This document shows positions 1 to 8,880 of a stretch of 64,000 nt of DNA, piece after piece. The notes under the pieces were generated by a model. It had not been told where the DNA came from, did no database searches, and saw nothing but the letters and a program-made list of their open reading frames with translations. The position numbers and the translations under genes were made by a program. This DNA comes from Mycolicibacterium rhodesiae (lineage in GTDB: Bacteria > Actinomycetota > Actinomycetes > Mycobacteriales > Mycobacteriaceae). How positions within the stretch are numbered: position 1 is the first letter of the stretch; every line of letters starts with the position of its first letter. Where the stretch lies: assembly GCF_002086695.1 (NCBI RefSeq), contig NZ_MVIH01000006.1, forward strand, positions 186,001 to 250,000, read 5' to 3'.

Positions 1-522
1 TCGGGCATTGTCGACGTGCATTCCCTCGACGGTGTATCAACGGGACAAGTCGCCGCGATCGTCCATCCAACGTTTCTGTACGAATTGCTCTGGAACGTCG
101 GGGTTTTCATCGCACTGATCTACATCGATCGGCGATTCAGAATCGGCCACGGGCGACTGTTTGCGCTCTACGTCGGCGGCTACTGCCTGGGTCGATTCTT
201 TGTTGAGTTGATGCGCACCGACGCGGCGACCCACATTGCCGGCATACGCATCAACTCATTCACCTCAACATTGGTATTGATCGGCGCCCTGGTCTACTTC
301 TTTCGTGCCCCGAAGGGTCGAGAGGACCTCGCTGTCAACGGATCAGGCGGCGACGGGCAAGCCCCGGACATTGCGATGGGTGACGACGGCACTGCTGAGC
401 GGGTCGATTCCGGCATGGATCCGGCTGCCGCACCGGCCGCTGACCAGATCGGGCAACGCAGCGGCGATGACCTCGCCGGTGCCGAAAACAGCGCCAACGA
501 CAGCCGCCGCGGCAGCGAGTGA
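1..522 (+). CDS. lgt: Prolipoprotein diacylglyceryl transferase, C-terminal part (5' end outside window)
   Basis: The frame is open from the first base, so this is the 3' end of a larger gene. The visible part holds the late Lgt signatures: a HPTFLYELLWN segment, an interfacial arginine stretch (DRRFRIGHGRLFA) and the GRFFVELMRTD motif, followed by a last membrane helix ending near residue 98. Lgt moves the diacylglyceryl group of phosphatidylglycerol onto the lipobox cysteine of prolipoproteins at the inner membrane. A hydrophilic, acidic, Gly/Ala-rich cytoplasmic tail of about 70 residues follows, as is common in actinobacterial Lgt. The surroundings are accessory metal and envelope genes, so this may be a second lgt copy; the missing 5' end prevents a check. 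Confidence 0.85.
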   Translation, partial: SGIVDVHSLDGVSTGQVAAIVHPTFLYELLWNVGVFIALIYIDRRFRIGHGRLFALYVGGYCLGRFFVELMRTDAATHIAGIRINSFTSTLVLIGALVYFFRAPKGREDLAVNGSGGDGQAPDIAMGDDGTAERVDSGMDPAAAPAADQIGQRSGDDLAGAENSANDSRRGSE

Positions 523-714
523 CCGCACGGGCTCACGGCGTGGCGCGATAGCACGAAAGGCGTTCTGAGGCGCCGTGGTGGGAGAGGCTTCCAGATCGCT
601 GTCGTCCCGACGCTTTGTCGTCACGCTGCGACGGAACGGTAGAAGCGATGCATTAACGGTCGTTGAGGCTTCGACGAGCGGTGGAGCGTCCCGACACAGA
701 ACAGGCCGCCAAAC

Positions 715-2172
715 TCACGCTTCACTTTGGCGGCGCCGGACAAGCCGGCGTGTTTGCATGATAGCCAGACCGAGCAGAGCGAGACCGACCGCGTAAATGG
801 CGGTGCCAAAGGCGATTTGCGCTGTGGTCGGGGCTTGCGCGCCGGCGGGCACGTAGAGCTCACGCTCGGCAGAGACGGTGCCTTGCCAACCAGTTTCAAC
901 GGGCAGCCACGCTTCGATGGGCTCGCCGGCGCGGGTGAATTCGACGTAGACGAACCAGCGTCCCTCCTCGGGGAGGGGGATAGTTCCGGTGAACCGGCCG
1001 GCGCCGAGTTCAGTCAGCGGGGCGGTGAGCGTCTGACCGCCGCGGCGCGCGACGACACGGTGCGCCATGAGCCGCGAACTGGCATCAGCTGTGACGGCGT
1101 CCATCCGCACTTCGCCGCGGCCATCACTGATCACGGTTAGCTGAACTGCGGTGACCGGCTTGCCTTGTCCAGGGTCATGGGCAAGGGCTCGGGGCGCCGG
1201 CCCCAGAGTCAGAATCGCGGCGCCGACTAGTAGCGCGGCGGCGGTCGCTCCAGCCGGGCGGTTGCGCCACGAGGTGGCCAGTGCGAGGGCCATGCCGACG
1301 ACGATGACCGGTGCGGCGACCACGCCGATCTCTGCTGCGGGCTGGCTGGCCACGCCGAACGCGGCGGCGATCCAGGCCAGTGCGGCGACGGCGGCAGCGG
1401 TTGCTCCATACCGTGCCGCGGGTCCGCGCCACGGGAGGTCAGCCACGGCTAGCCCGAGGACGGCTACCGGAAGGTCTGGGGTACTGCGGCCCAGCATGAC
1501 CAGGGCAGCGACCACAAGGACCCGCATCGCGACGTAGAACACAAGGGTACGAGTGACGGCGTACGCCCGGGGAACGAGCGCACGGACGATGGCCACACTG
1601 AACAGCCCTGCGACCAAAACTACTGGGAGATAAAACGTCTGGCTGAATTGCGGAACATCGGTGTCATACTCGAGGACCGTCATCATCACGCTGCCCAGAA
1701 CCAGCGCCGACAGGGCTGCCTCGACAATGCCGCGCTTCGTCGGCCGCAGACCGGCCAGCAGTCCGATCGCCATCGTCGCGGAAGCGAATACCACGAGCAT
1801 GTGCGGCGGACTCCACAAGACCGCGTCGCGGCCGAACCTGTCGTGCCAGAAGGCGTCGAGCGGGGCCGCCGCGAGGGTGACAGCGCCGCCCAGGCCCGCC
1901 AACAAGAGGCCCGGCTGTCGAAGTGCGGCTCGGATCGAGCGGGTACGAACCAGGGCAACCAGCGCCCAGCCGACTACCACGAGCCCGGTAACGGCGACGC
2001 CGCCGTACAAGGCCAAGTGCGGAGGTATCAGTGCGGCGTCCCGGCCAATGTCGGTGTGCCAGGCGTCGTCCCAGTAGGTAGCGAACAGCGAGACGGCACC
2101 GGCCGCTGCCGCGAGAGCACCATAAATCGGCGAAAGCGTGACACTCGACGAGCTCACTGGTGAGACTGACAT
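715..2172 (-). CDS. Polytopic membrane protein with C-terminal periplasmic beta domain
   Basis: A 485-residue protein with about ten hydrophobic segments between residues 10 and 330. A soluble stretch follows (about 335-435) with beta-strand-like sequence (VTAVQLTVISDGRGEVRMDA, then EEGRWFVYVEFTRAGEP). A last helix near 455-475 and a basic RRLVRRRQ tail close the protein. The soluble part resembles FixH/YtkA-like or CopC-like immunoglobulin folds often found with metal or respiratory membrane proteins. The WDDAWHTDIGRD and FWHDRFGRDA repeats near the N-terminus suggest an internal duplication of a helix-loop unit. It is divergent from the TetR gene at 2193, with only 20 bp between start codons, so that regulator probably controls it. 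Function is unknown. Confidence 0.75.
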   Translation of the reverse strand: MSVSPVSSSSVTLSPIYGALAAAAGAVSLFATYWDDAWHTDIGRDAALIPPHLALYGGVAVTGLVVVGWALVALVRTRSIRAALRQPGLLLAGLGGAVTLAAAPLDAFWHDRFGRDAVLWSPPHMLVVFASATMAIGLLAGLRPTKRGIVEAALSALVLGSVMMTVLEYDTDVPQFSQTFYLPVVLVAGLFSVAIVRALVPRAYAVTRTLVFYVAMRVLVVAALVMLGRSTPDLPVAVLGLAVADLPWRGPAARYGATAAAVAALAWIAAAFGVASQPAAEIGVVAAPVIVVGMALALATSWRNRPAGATAAALLVGAAILTLGPAPRALAHDPGQGKPVTAVQLTVISDGRGEVRMDAVTADASSRLMAHRVVARRGGQTLTAPLTELGAGRFTGTIPLPEEGRWFVYVEFTRAGEPIEAWLPVETGWQGTVSAERELYVPAGAQAPTTAQIAFGTAIYAVGLALLGLAIMQTRRLVRRRQSEA

Positions 2173-2178
2173 GTCTCA
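2161..2178. promoter_or_regulatory. Inverted-repeat operator between TetR gene and membrane-protein gene
   Basis: TGAGAC-TGACAT-GTCTCA is a perfect inverted repeat with 6-bp arms and a 6-bp spacer. It covers the start codon of the minus-strand gene (2172) and ends 14 bp before the TetR start at 2193. Position and symmetry fit an autoregulatory TetR-family operator controlling both genes. Confidence 0.6.
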
Positions 2179-2192
2179 ACTATGATGTGGTT

Positions 2193-2798
2193 ATGGTTCA
2201 GAGTCAAGACCTCCCGGTGAACCGCGTCGACATCGATCCGCGGCTCATCGACGCGACTGCCGCAGCCATCGCGCGCTGGGGTCTGACAGAGACGACGCGA
2301 GAGCGCATCGCCGCCGAGGCCGGGTTATCGCGGGCGACGATCTACCGGCGCGAGGTGACCCGGGATCAACTCGTCGCCGCGTTGACGGCACGCGCCGCGC
2401 AGACGTTTCGCAACGCGATATTTCCAGCGATCACGGGACGCGGCACGGCCGCAGAACGGCTGCAGGCCGCACTCGAGGCGATGTGCGCGGCCGCCGACGA
2501 ATACCTTCCCCTGCTGGCGGGAATGTTCCTCGCGCACGGGGAAGTCTTCCACCGGCCGGGCCCCGACGCACTCACCGTCGATGTCTTCGCCGAGCCCTTA
2601 GAACGCCTCCTCATCGACGGTGCTGCAGACGGAACCCTGCGCCACGTGCCCGAGGCAGTGACCGCGACGGTCCTATTCAACATGGTCGGCTGGGGCTACA
2701 TCCACCTGCGCGCCAGTCATCACTGGGACCCAGAAGTGGCCCGCCGTAGCGTTATTGGACTAGCGCTGCACGGGTTGGTCGCGGGAAAAGCTGATTAG
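2193..2798 (+). CDS. TetR/AcrR-family transcriptional repressor
   Basis: A protein of about 201 residues from the ATG at 2193 (MVQSQD). Longer GTG-initiated readings back to 2160 would run through the putative operator, so I reject them. The N-terminal helix-turn-helix reads ETTRERIAAEAGLSRATIYRR, the standard TetR recognition region. The C-terminal ligand domain carries no recognisable motif. It is divergent from the membrane protein at 715-2172 and probably represses it and itself through the inverted repeat at 2161-2178. The effector is unknown. Confidence 0.85.
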   Translation: MVQSQDLPVNRVDIDPRLIDATAAAIARWGLTETTRERIAAEAGLSRATIYRREVTRDQLVAALTARAAQTFRNAIFPAITGRGTAAERLQAALEAMCAAADEYLPLLAGMFLAHGEVFHRPGPDALTVDVFAEPLERLLIDGAADGTLRHVPEAVTATVLFNMVGWGYIHLRASHHWDPEVARRSVIGLALHGLVAGKAD

Positions 2799-3361
2799 GC
2801 GTCTATATATATCCTCGCTGCACCACACCGAACCCGCCGCGCCCTACGCATATTGGTTGGGGGAGCGGATCAATTCCTGGCCGACAGATGTGGAGGAAGT
2901 CGCGGATTGAGGGAGCGAACGCCTGCCCCAAAATTGACACGCCCCGGCGACCCGCCGAACATTTGTCAAAGTAGTCCGGCGAGTCCGGTCAAACTCCGCT
3001 GCAACAAACATCATTGAGTATCGGGATCTGCTTATCCAGCAATCCCATGGTGGCGTCGCGTACATTACAGCGCGCACGATCCTTATGAGGGACACCCCAT
3101 TCCACCAGATGTTGTTGCGTCCCAGCCGCCTTCGGCCGCGGTGCCTGATGAGCGTGGGTTGGCGGTGATTGGTGGGCAGACCGACGGTCATCATCATGAC
3201 CACGGCCAAGGCTCAAGTCTTGAAGGGTGGGTCTGAACTAGTAGCTCTGCTCGCTGACGTCCCGCTTGTCGGCTCGTAGTGACCTCCCCGGACCTGAGTG
3301 CGCCAAGCGGTTGGACGCTGCGCCTCACCCGGCTCAGCTCAACGTGGACTTGCGGAGGTGC
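2799..3361. other. Gene-free stretch, probably degenerate
   Basis: About 560 bp with no convincing gene. Open frames on the minus strand (2844-3209, 2989-3216) lack family features and a ribosome binding site. One plus-strand frame near 3170-3230 would encode a His-rich end (GHHHDHG), which could be the tail of a decayed metal-related gene, but nothing upstream supports it. Confidence 0.4.
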
Positions 3362-3823
3362 TCAATGGCTGTGGTCGAAGAGCACCATAGTATGAGCCAG
3401 CTTCCCGTCGACGAAGTAGGCGCGGCAGTCGAAGTGGTCCTCGAGCGTGGAACCGACTTCGGTGGGGGCGTTGACCACACCAGAGACGTTGAGCACGGTG
3501 ATGCGTGAGATGTCGATGCCCTTGAGGGGCTCTTCGAGGGTCAGCGGAAAGAGATCTTTGCCGTCGGTCTCGAGGCTGCTGGCCTCGGCGCGGATACCGG
3601 AGAAATGTGTAGTCGCGGGCGCGACTAACCGCTTCAGGACGTCGGATTGGCAGCTTTCCTGAGCCGCCTGCTCGGCCGAAGGTGTGGAGTGCCCGGTTCT
3701 CCCAAGCCGCAGGCCACCGGTCGCTACGGCGATCCCGACGATGGCTGCACCAGCCACGATCAGCACAGCCACCAAGAACAGTCGGCCCCGACCGCCTCTA
3801 CGATCACTGTCCTGGCTGCCCAT
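3362..3823 (-). CDS. Membrane-anchored exported protein of unknown function
   Basis: A 153-residue protein from the ATG at 3823, preceded by GGCAGGGATCT. A longer frame to 4042 exists, but its extra 73 residues are low-complexity and lack a binding site. The N-terminus is basic (DRRGGRGR) and followed by one strong helix (LFLVAVLIVAGAAIVGIAVA), so the rest is probably extracytoplasmic. Two cysteines (CQSD and DCRAYF) flank the outside domain and could form a disulphide. The sequence resembles small secreted mycobacterial proteins of unknown role. No operon partner is evident. Confidence 0.65.
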   Translation of the reverse strand: MGSQDSDRRGGRGRLFLVAVLIVAGAAIVGIAVATGGLRLGRTGHSTPSAEQAAQESCQSDVLKRLVAPATTHFSGIRAEASSLETDGKDLFPLTLEEPLKGIDISRITVLNVSGVVNAPTEVGSTLEDHFDCRAYFVDGKLAHTMVLFDHSH

Positions 3824-4330
3824 AGATCCCTGCCTATTTCGAGGTGCGCAGTTCCTGACGCGGACGATACGCTCGGGGGATCCGCAGCGCTGAACGGGTT
3901 CGACGTCGGGAAGAACGCCAGCAGCCTCAGCCGACAAGTCGCCGTCGCGGACGCCGCGGCGTCGGTCGGCGTTCAGGTACGGGCATTGGGCTGCATAACG
4001 CTGCACAATCTGACCATCCCGGTCGAACTGTTCAAGCTTCACTCGACTGCGCCGCCAAGTTTGCGGCGCAGCCTGACCGGTTCACGTCGGTGCGGTGAAC
4101 GCAACGCCATAGCGGACACCAGAACCTGCTCGGCTGCGTCGGCCGAGGGTTGCCGTCAGTACTTCCATGCGGCGGGTGACATCGGCGACATACGCTTCGT
4201 GTCAAACGTCGATACATTGACCGAGGAGCCCGGCCGCGGAATTACACATTTGTAGTTTGTGACAGGTGGTACCGATGGGTCAAAAGTGAATGTACTGTCG
4301 GTCTCGTAAATACGGTCTTACTGCGTACTC

Positions 4331-4360
4331 ACGTATATACGTAACGGTAGATACGTAACG
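4331..4360. promoter_or_regulatory. Palindrome plus direct repeat upstream of the RipA-like gene
   Basis: ACGTATATACGT (4331-4342) is a perfect 12-bp palindrome. ATACGTAACG occurs at 4337-4346 and again at 4351-4360 as a direct repeat with 14-bp period. The cluster lies about 70-100 bp before the RipA-like start at 4430 in otherwise gene-free DNA (3824-4429), where a regulator site is expected. The binding protein is unknown. Confidence 0.4.
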
Positions 4361-4429
4361 CCGCCAGGGCCTACCGATCGCATCCGGAAACGCGTAAGGG
4401 TGCGGACCGAGTTATTGGGAGACGGCCGA

Positions 4430-5863
4430 GTGGGAACAACTGATCTGCGCTCCACCTGGTGTCGACCTGCCCTCATAGTGGCGATCAGTGTCGCGATGAC
4501 GCTCAATGTTCCAGAACTGGCTCAGGCCGACCCGGGACCCGGGCCGATTAGCTTGGCCGCGTTGATCGCCGAGGTAGCTGAAGTTAGCCAGCAGCTTCAC
4601 GAGGTGGGCGCACAGATTCAGGCCGAGCAGGAGAGCGTCAACAAGGCGATCGTCGAGGTGCAGTCCGCCCGCGATGCGGCGGCCGCCGCCCAGGATCAGG
4701 TGGACGCCGGCGCGGCGGGGGTCAAGGACGCCAACGCCGCAATTGCCGGCGCCCAGAGGCGATTCGACGAATTCGCGGTGGCGGCCTATATGAACGGACC
4801 GTCGGCGTCGCTGTTGATGGCGTCGACTCCCGAGGACATCATCTCCACCGCGTCGGCCAACCAAGCACTGGCGCTCAGCGCCGAGCAGGTGATGACCGAC
4901 CTGCAGCGGGCCCGCACGGAACAGGTGAACAAGGAGTCCGCGGCTCGGCTGGCCAAGCAGAAGGCCGACCAGGCCGTCGTCGCCGCCGAAGCCAGCCAGA
5001 CGGCGGCGGTCGCGGCGCTGACCGAGGCGCAGACGACCTTCCGCGATCAGCAGTCCCAGATCGACCGGCTCGCCGCCGAGCGCAAGACCGCGCAGGCCAA
5101 GCTCGACGCCGCGCGGCAGTGGTCGGCTCCCGCGGGCGCACCCTCGGCGGTGCCGCAGTCCGCCGCCCCGGGCACCGGCTCGTCGGGGGACCGCTGGGAT
5201 TCGGCCACGCCGGGTTCCAGTGCCGCCCCCGGTGACGCCAAGGTGCCCTACGGCAGGGCCTCGGAGTGGGATCTGACCCTGCCCACGGTGCCGAGTGCCT
5301 TCGCCTCGGGCGATCCGATCCAGATCATCAACGCGGTGCTGCAGATCGCCTCGACCTCGATGCAGACCACCCAGAAGCTGGGCAAGAGCTTTCTGCAGAA
5401 GCTCGGCATCCTGAAGCCGACCGACACCGGGATCACCAACGGCCAGATCCCGTTCGTCTACGGCTCGACGGCCGTCGAGTACGTGATCAAGCGGGCTATG
5501 TCCCAGACGGGCGTGCCCTACTCGTGGGGCGGGGGCAACGCCGACGGCCCCAGCAGGGGCATCGACAGCGGGGCGAACACCATCGGGTTCGACTGCTCGG
5601 GCCTGATCCTGTACGCGTTCGCCGGGGTCGGCGTCAAGCTGCCGCACTATTCGGGGTCGCAGTACACCGCTGGAACTCAGATTCCGTCAGCGCAGATGCG
5701 TCGGGGTGACGCCATCTTCTACGGCCCCGGCGGCAGCCAGCACGTCGCCCTCTACCTGGGTAACGGGCAGATGCTCGAAGCTCCCTACACCGGCTCAGAT
5801 GTCCATGTCTCCCCGGTCCGCACCAGCGGGATGACACCCTACGTCGCCAGATACATCCAGTAA
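4430..5863 (+). CDS. RipA-like secreted NlpC/P60 peptidoglycan endopeptidase
   Basis: I start at the GTG at 4430, nine bases after GGGAG, giving 477 residues; M. tuberculosis RipA is about 472. A signal peptide (PALIVAISVAMTLNVPELAQA) precedes a long coiled-coil region (about 30-225), then a Pro/Ser/Ala-rich linker, then the C-terminal NlpC/P60 domain. The domain begins at EYVIKRAMSQTGVPYSWGGG and carries catalytic Cys in GFDCSGL and His in GSQHVALYLG. Enzymes of this kind cut the D-Glu/mesoDAP bond in peptidoglycan stems during cell separation; in RipA the coiled coil folds over the active site. A related but shorter gene lies at 25903-26682. The upstream palindrome at 4331 may regulate it. 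Confidence 0.9.
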   Translation: MGTTDLRSTWCRPALIVAISVAMTLNVPELAQADPGPGPISLAALIAEVAEVSQQLHEVGAQIQAEQESVNKAIVEVQSARDAAAAAQDQVDAGAAGVKDANAAIAGAQRRFDEFAVAAYMNGPSASLLMASTPEDIISTASANQALALSAEQVMTDLQRARTEQVNKESAARLAKQKADQAVVAAEASQTAAVAALTEAQTTFRDQQSQIDRLAAERKTAQAKLDAARQWSAPAGAPSAVPQSAAPGTGSSGDRWDSATPGSSAAPGDAKVPYGRASEWDLTLPTVPSAFASGDPIQIINAVLQIASTSMQTTQKLGKSFLQKLGILKPTDTGITNGQIPFVYGSTAVEYVIKRAMSQTGVPYSWGGGNADGPSRGIDSGANTIGFDCSGLILYAFAGVGVKLPHYSGSQYTAGTQIPSAQMRRGDAIFYGPGGSQHVALYLGNGQMLEAPYTGSDVHVSPVRTSGMTPYVARYIQ

Positions 5864-5910
5864 CGAACCAGCGCCCCTGCCGAGCGTCTCGCTTTTAGGT
5901 ACCGGTAGAG

Positions 5911-5949
5911 CGCAAGGCGTTGGAGTACGTGATCCGACGCGCGGCAGCC
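5911..5949 (+). pseudogene. Fragment of a second NlpC/P60 gene
   Basis: Thirteen codons here read RKALEYVIRRAAA, closely matching the start of the NlpC/P60 domain in the two intact genes of this window (AVEYVIKRAMSQ and AIEYVIRRAGSQ). Similarity stops on both sides and no full gene is present. It looks like debris from duplication or recombination of a rip-type gene just downstream of the intact copy. Confidence 0.5.
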
Positions 5950-6029
5950 GCAGATCAGCATTCCCTACCCCAGGTGCGCTTAACGCCGTGCATCCGCATG
6001 TCGCGGCTACCGTGTGCGGGAGACCGCCA

Positions 6030-6057
6030 AATACTATCTCCGTACATAGACAGTATT
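6030..6057. repeat. Imperfect inverted repeat
   Basis: Arms AATACTATCT and AGACAGTATT pair at nine of ten positions around an 8-bp loop. It sits in gene debris between the RipA-like gene and the response-regulator remnant, so it may be a relic operator or terminator. Confidence 0.35.
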
Positions 6058-6100
6058 AAATTACAGGGGCGTGTATTCAGCGGGGCGGCATGGAGGGCGT

Positions 6101-6243
6101 CTGGGAGAATCCTGGAGTGGCTGCAAAGACGTCGTCGTCGCCCACATCGGTCACCTGCGCCGCAAACTCGGTGAGGACCCCCCGCCGGCCGCACCGTGAT
6201 AACCGCCCGCGGCATCGGATACCGGTTAGGGCCCTCACCGTGA
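6101..6243 (+). pseudogene. Remnant of an OmpR-family response regulator (C-terminal end)
   Basis: The frame from 6101 reads LGESWSGCKDVVVAHIGHLR and continues RKLGED, which is the winged-helix end of an OmpR-type regulator. After a run of six C at 6178-6183 the match moves to another frame (RTVITARGIGYRLG) and stops at 6243. So one single-base frameshift is present, and the receiver domain is missing altogether. The neighbouring 5864-6900 holds no intact gene. This is a decayed regulator, perhaps the former partner of a two-component system on this island. Confidence 0.75.
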
Positions 6244-6900
6244 CTGGACTGTGCATTCTCGTTCAGCAACCGTCGTTGAGGCAGTGCACCCTCGTCACAC
6301 GTCGGCTCCAAGCTCCTTATGGGTGGCACCATTCGGCCGAAGTCGCTGTGGCGTTCCAGTCACATGCGGGCGTGGTTCTTGCTGAGCTTCGATGAGGACA
6401 CTCAGGGTGGCAAGCGGCTTAGGGTCGCAGCGGAGGAGTAGAACCATCATCACGACTGAGGCGCCTTGTTTGACGCGTCGTGCGGCCCGGCATCACGCCG
6501 ATGGCGTGCGCCTTCTACGTGCACGCCATTGACGAGATCAGGTGGCCGAACTAATCATCGTTCGGATACTGTGCGGCACTGCCTAATTGGATGGCCACGC
6601 CCACGGTTCGGAAATCGGCCGGCCAGTTGCTGGTGCGGCGGCGGTGGCCCCTGTATCTCAAAGTGGTCCGCGGCCGTGCGTAGTTCCGGCAGCGCAGCGC
6701 TTCTGTCTGACCTCGCGTCGTTGGTCGACGCGGGACCGGTCCAGGCGCACACTTTCAGCCGCCCTGTGCTGGACTCCGTGGGCAACTGAGGTGCGGCCGT
6801 ATGCGATTGTTCGACGAGTGACGCGAAGCACTGGTAGAGCCGATTCAACCCAGTGCTAAAAGGCTCGACGGGCGAAGCGGCATGCCAATTCCTAGCACGA

Positions 6901-7188
6901 CTAGCGACGGATTCGGCGCTGGTTAGGTTGGGCGCCTACCCGGCAACACAGGTTGTAGACCGGCACGAATACAACGGCGACATACGCGCTGTAGGCCAAG
7001 CTCCAACCAAGACCGGTCACAAAGCCGATCACACTCCAGCTGAACCCAGGAAAGGCGGCCGCGAAAAAGCCGTCGGTGAATGGAGAGCGGGCCAGGCCAT
7101 GCCACACGTAGCACACCGTGTAGGTGATGGCAGCGAACACCATCAATGCTGAGGCAACGCGGATGAGATCCAATCTGTATTTTCCCAC
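6901..7188 (-). CDS. Small two-helix membrane protein, DUF5676-like
   Basis: A 95-residue protein from a GTG at 7188, eight bases after GGAG. Two membrane segments are visible: VASALMVFAAITYTVCYVWHG and a second from SVIGFVTGLGWSLAYSAYV to FVPVYN. The pattern PGFSWSVIGFVTGL...VPVYN matches the small DUF5676 membrane family, which is often found beside heavy-metal resistance genes. It lies 180 bp downstream of the ABC permease on the same strand and probably ends the 10557-6901 operon. The molecular role is unknown. Confidence 0.65.
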   Translation of the reverse strand: MGKYRLDLIRVASALMVFAAITYTVCYVWHGLARSPFTDGFFAAAFPGFSWSVIGFVTGLGWSLAYSAYVAVVFVPVYNLCCRVGAQPNQRRIRR

Positions 7189-7368
7189 AACCTGTCTCCG
7201 ATCCTCTCTAGCACCAATTCGTGACGCTCAGTAGAGCGTGGTTGTTACGCCGATCCGGTGAGTCGCTCACTTCGCGGCGTGGCCGGGCACGATGAATCAC
7301 CCATGACCCCATCTGAATCGTATTGTGGCAGTGTCGTTCATATTGGTTCCTGCCTGTTTGTATAGCGA

Positions 7369-8880
7369 TCAGGCCGCGGCGGTTCTCGTTGGCCGGGCTC
7401 GAATCAGCACCATCGCCGCGAGGGCGAGCAGACCGAACAGCCAGATTAATCCCATTAGTAAGGAACCAATTTCGTCGAAGTGTGGGGTCAGACCAGTGTC
7501 AAACAGCACGCGTGTCACGCCGTAGCCAGGCAGCAAGCTGGCCCACTGCGGGGGCATCGGGCGCAGCATCGGACTTTGGACGATACCCAAGTCCAGGAAG
7601 GGGATGAAGAACGCTACGAACACCCCGGCGACCTTGCCCAACAGAGGTCCAAGGATGACGCCGATCAATGCATAGATGGCTGCTACCAACAGGTTAGCCG
7701 CGGCATAGCCAGCCCATTGTTCGGCGTGATAAACCGTGGCGATCACCAGCAACGTGGCTGCGCAGATGACGACGCCCGCAACAGCGACCACACTAAGACG
7801 TGCAGTCACCATGACGCTGGTGCGGTAGCCGGCCAACCGAAGGCGGTCATCCCCGCCGGCGGCGTTGACCACCACAAACATTCCCACGAGCGCCGCCAAC
7901 GCCCCAATCGCGATCGGTGCCATTGCGCCGGCATGGACGTCGGGGAACCAGAACAGCTGGTCTGAGATGACACCCTGCTCCTTGACCGACACCACCAGTA
8001 GACGTTGTGGAGTGGTCGCCTTGGCCAGCAAGACGAACGCCGCGGGGACGATGACCAGCAATACCAAGAGCACAGGATTGCGGACCAAATCGACGACACC
8101 GAACTGGATCGCTGTGCCCAGCTGGCCGGGCGAGTCTCTGCCGGGTCGGGCGATGCGCGACCCTGCGCCGACGACCGCGCCTGCAACCACGACCGCGACC
8201 GCCATCCACACCAGGGCGACGCCGAGATCGCCCAGTTCACCCGCATGGTGCGACGGTGTATCCACCATCCACAGCGTGACGAAATGCGTTGGGAACCAGC
8301 GTGTGTACACATAATCTCCGCCACCACCGGCGGGTCCGACGAACACGTCGATTATCCAGATCAGCAGGATTACGACCGCTCCGTTGACCGGATTGGTCAC
8401 CGCAACTCCGACAAGCGCACCGATCGCCAGATAGATCAGAGCGAACAGCAGGGTGCCGATGATGACTCGACGGGGGTGGTCGATGCCGGTACGAACGGCG
8501 AGCGCGGCCAGCGCAACCCCTGACACGAGAATCGCCATGAGCAGTCCGGTGCTCGCGCGGGCCGCCAGCAGCCTCGCCGAGGGCAGCCCAGCCAACAAGA
8601 GTCGTTTGTCAGCGCGGCGCGCAGAGCGGATCTGGAAATACATCCCTAGACCTGACAGGAACCCCGCTGCCCATCCGGCGGTCGCGGTCTGGGTGGTAAG
8701 GCCCCGCTGTCCCCGCAGCAGCTCCATGGCGTCAGCAATCGAGCCCGCCGCGACGAGCACGAATATCGAAGGTACGACCACCAGCATGATCACGTTCACG
8801 GGGTTGCGCTGGTAATCGGTGATGAAGCAGCGCGTCAACAGCAAGGTGGGGCGCCATTGCTCGTGCACCGCCGTGGTCAT
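7369..8880 (-). CDS. ABC-2 type exporter permease (two fused halves)
   Basis: About 503 residues from the ATG at 8880, overlapping the ATPase stop codon by four bases (ATGA), so the two are translationally coupled. Around a dozen membrane segments are arranged as two similar halves, each starting with a comparable motif (DYQRNPVNVIMLVVVPSIFV and DLVRNPVLLVLLVIVPAAFV). This indicates an internal duplication giving a full permease in one chain. With the adjacent ATPase it would form a drug, lipid or peptide exporter; the substrate cannot be read from sequence. It belongs to the minus-strand operon beginning at 10557. Confidence 0.85.
   Translation of the reverse strand: MTTAVHEQWRPTLLLTRCFITDYQRNPVNVIMLVVVPSIFVLVAAGSIADAMELLRGQRGLTTQTATAGWAAGFLSGLGMYFQIRSARRADKRLLLAGLPSARLLAARASTGLLMAILVSGVALAALAVRTGIDHPRRVIIGTLLFALIYLAIGALVGVAVTNPVNGAVVILLIWIIDVFVGPAGGGGDYVYTRWFPTHFVTLWMVDTPSHHAGELGDLGVALVWMAVAVVVAGAVVGAGSRIARPGRDSPGQLGTAIQFGVVDLVRNPVLLVLLVIVPAAFVLLAKATTPQRLLVVSVKEQGVISDQLFWFPDVHAGAMAPIAIGALAALVGMFVVVNAAGGDDRLRLAGYRTSVMVTARLSVVAVAGVVICAATLLVIATVYHAEQWAGYAAANLLVAAIYALIGVILGPLLGKVAGVFVAFFIPFLDLGIVQSPMLRPMPPQWASLLPGYGVTRVLFDTGLTPHFDEIGSLLMGLIWLFGLLALAAMVLIRARPTRTAAA

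Noticed and set aside
2844..3216. Overlapping minus-strand small open frames
   Set aside because: No homology, no ribosome binding site, unusual composition; treated as non-coding or degenerate.
4412..5647. Long minus-strand open frame opposite the RipA-like gene
   Set aside because: Codon-position shadow of a GC-rich gene; no domain and no binding site.
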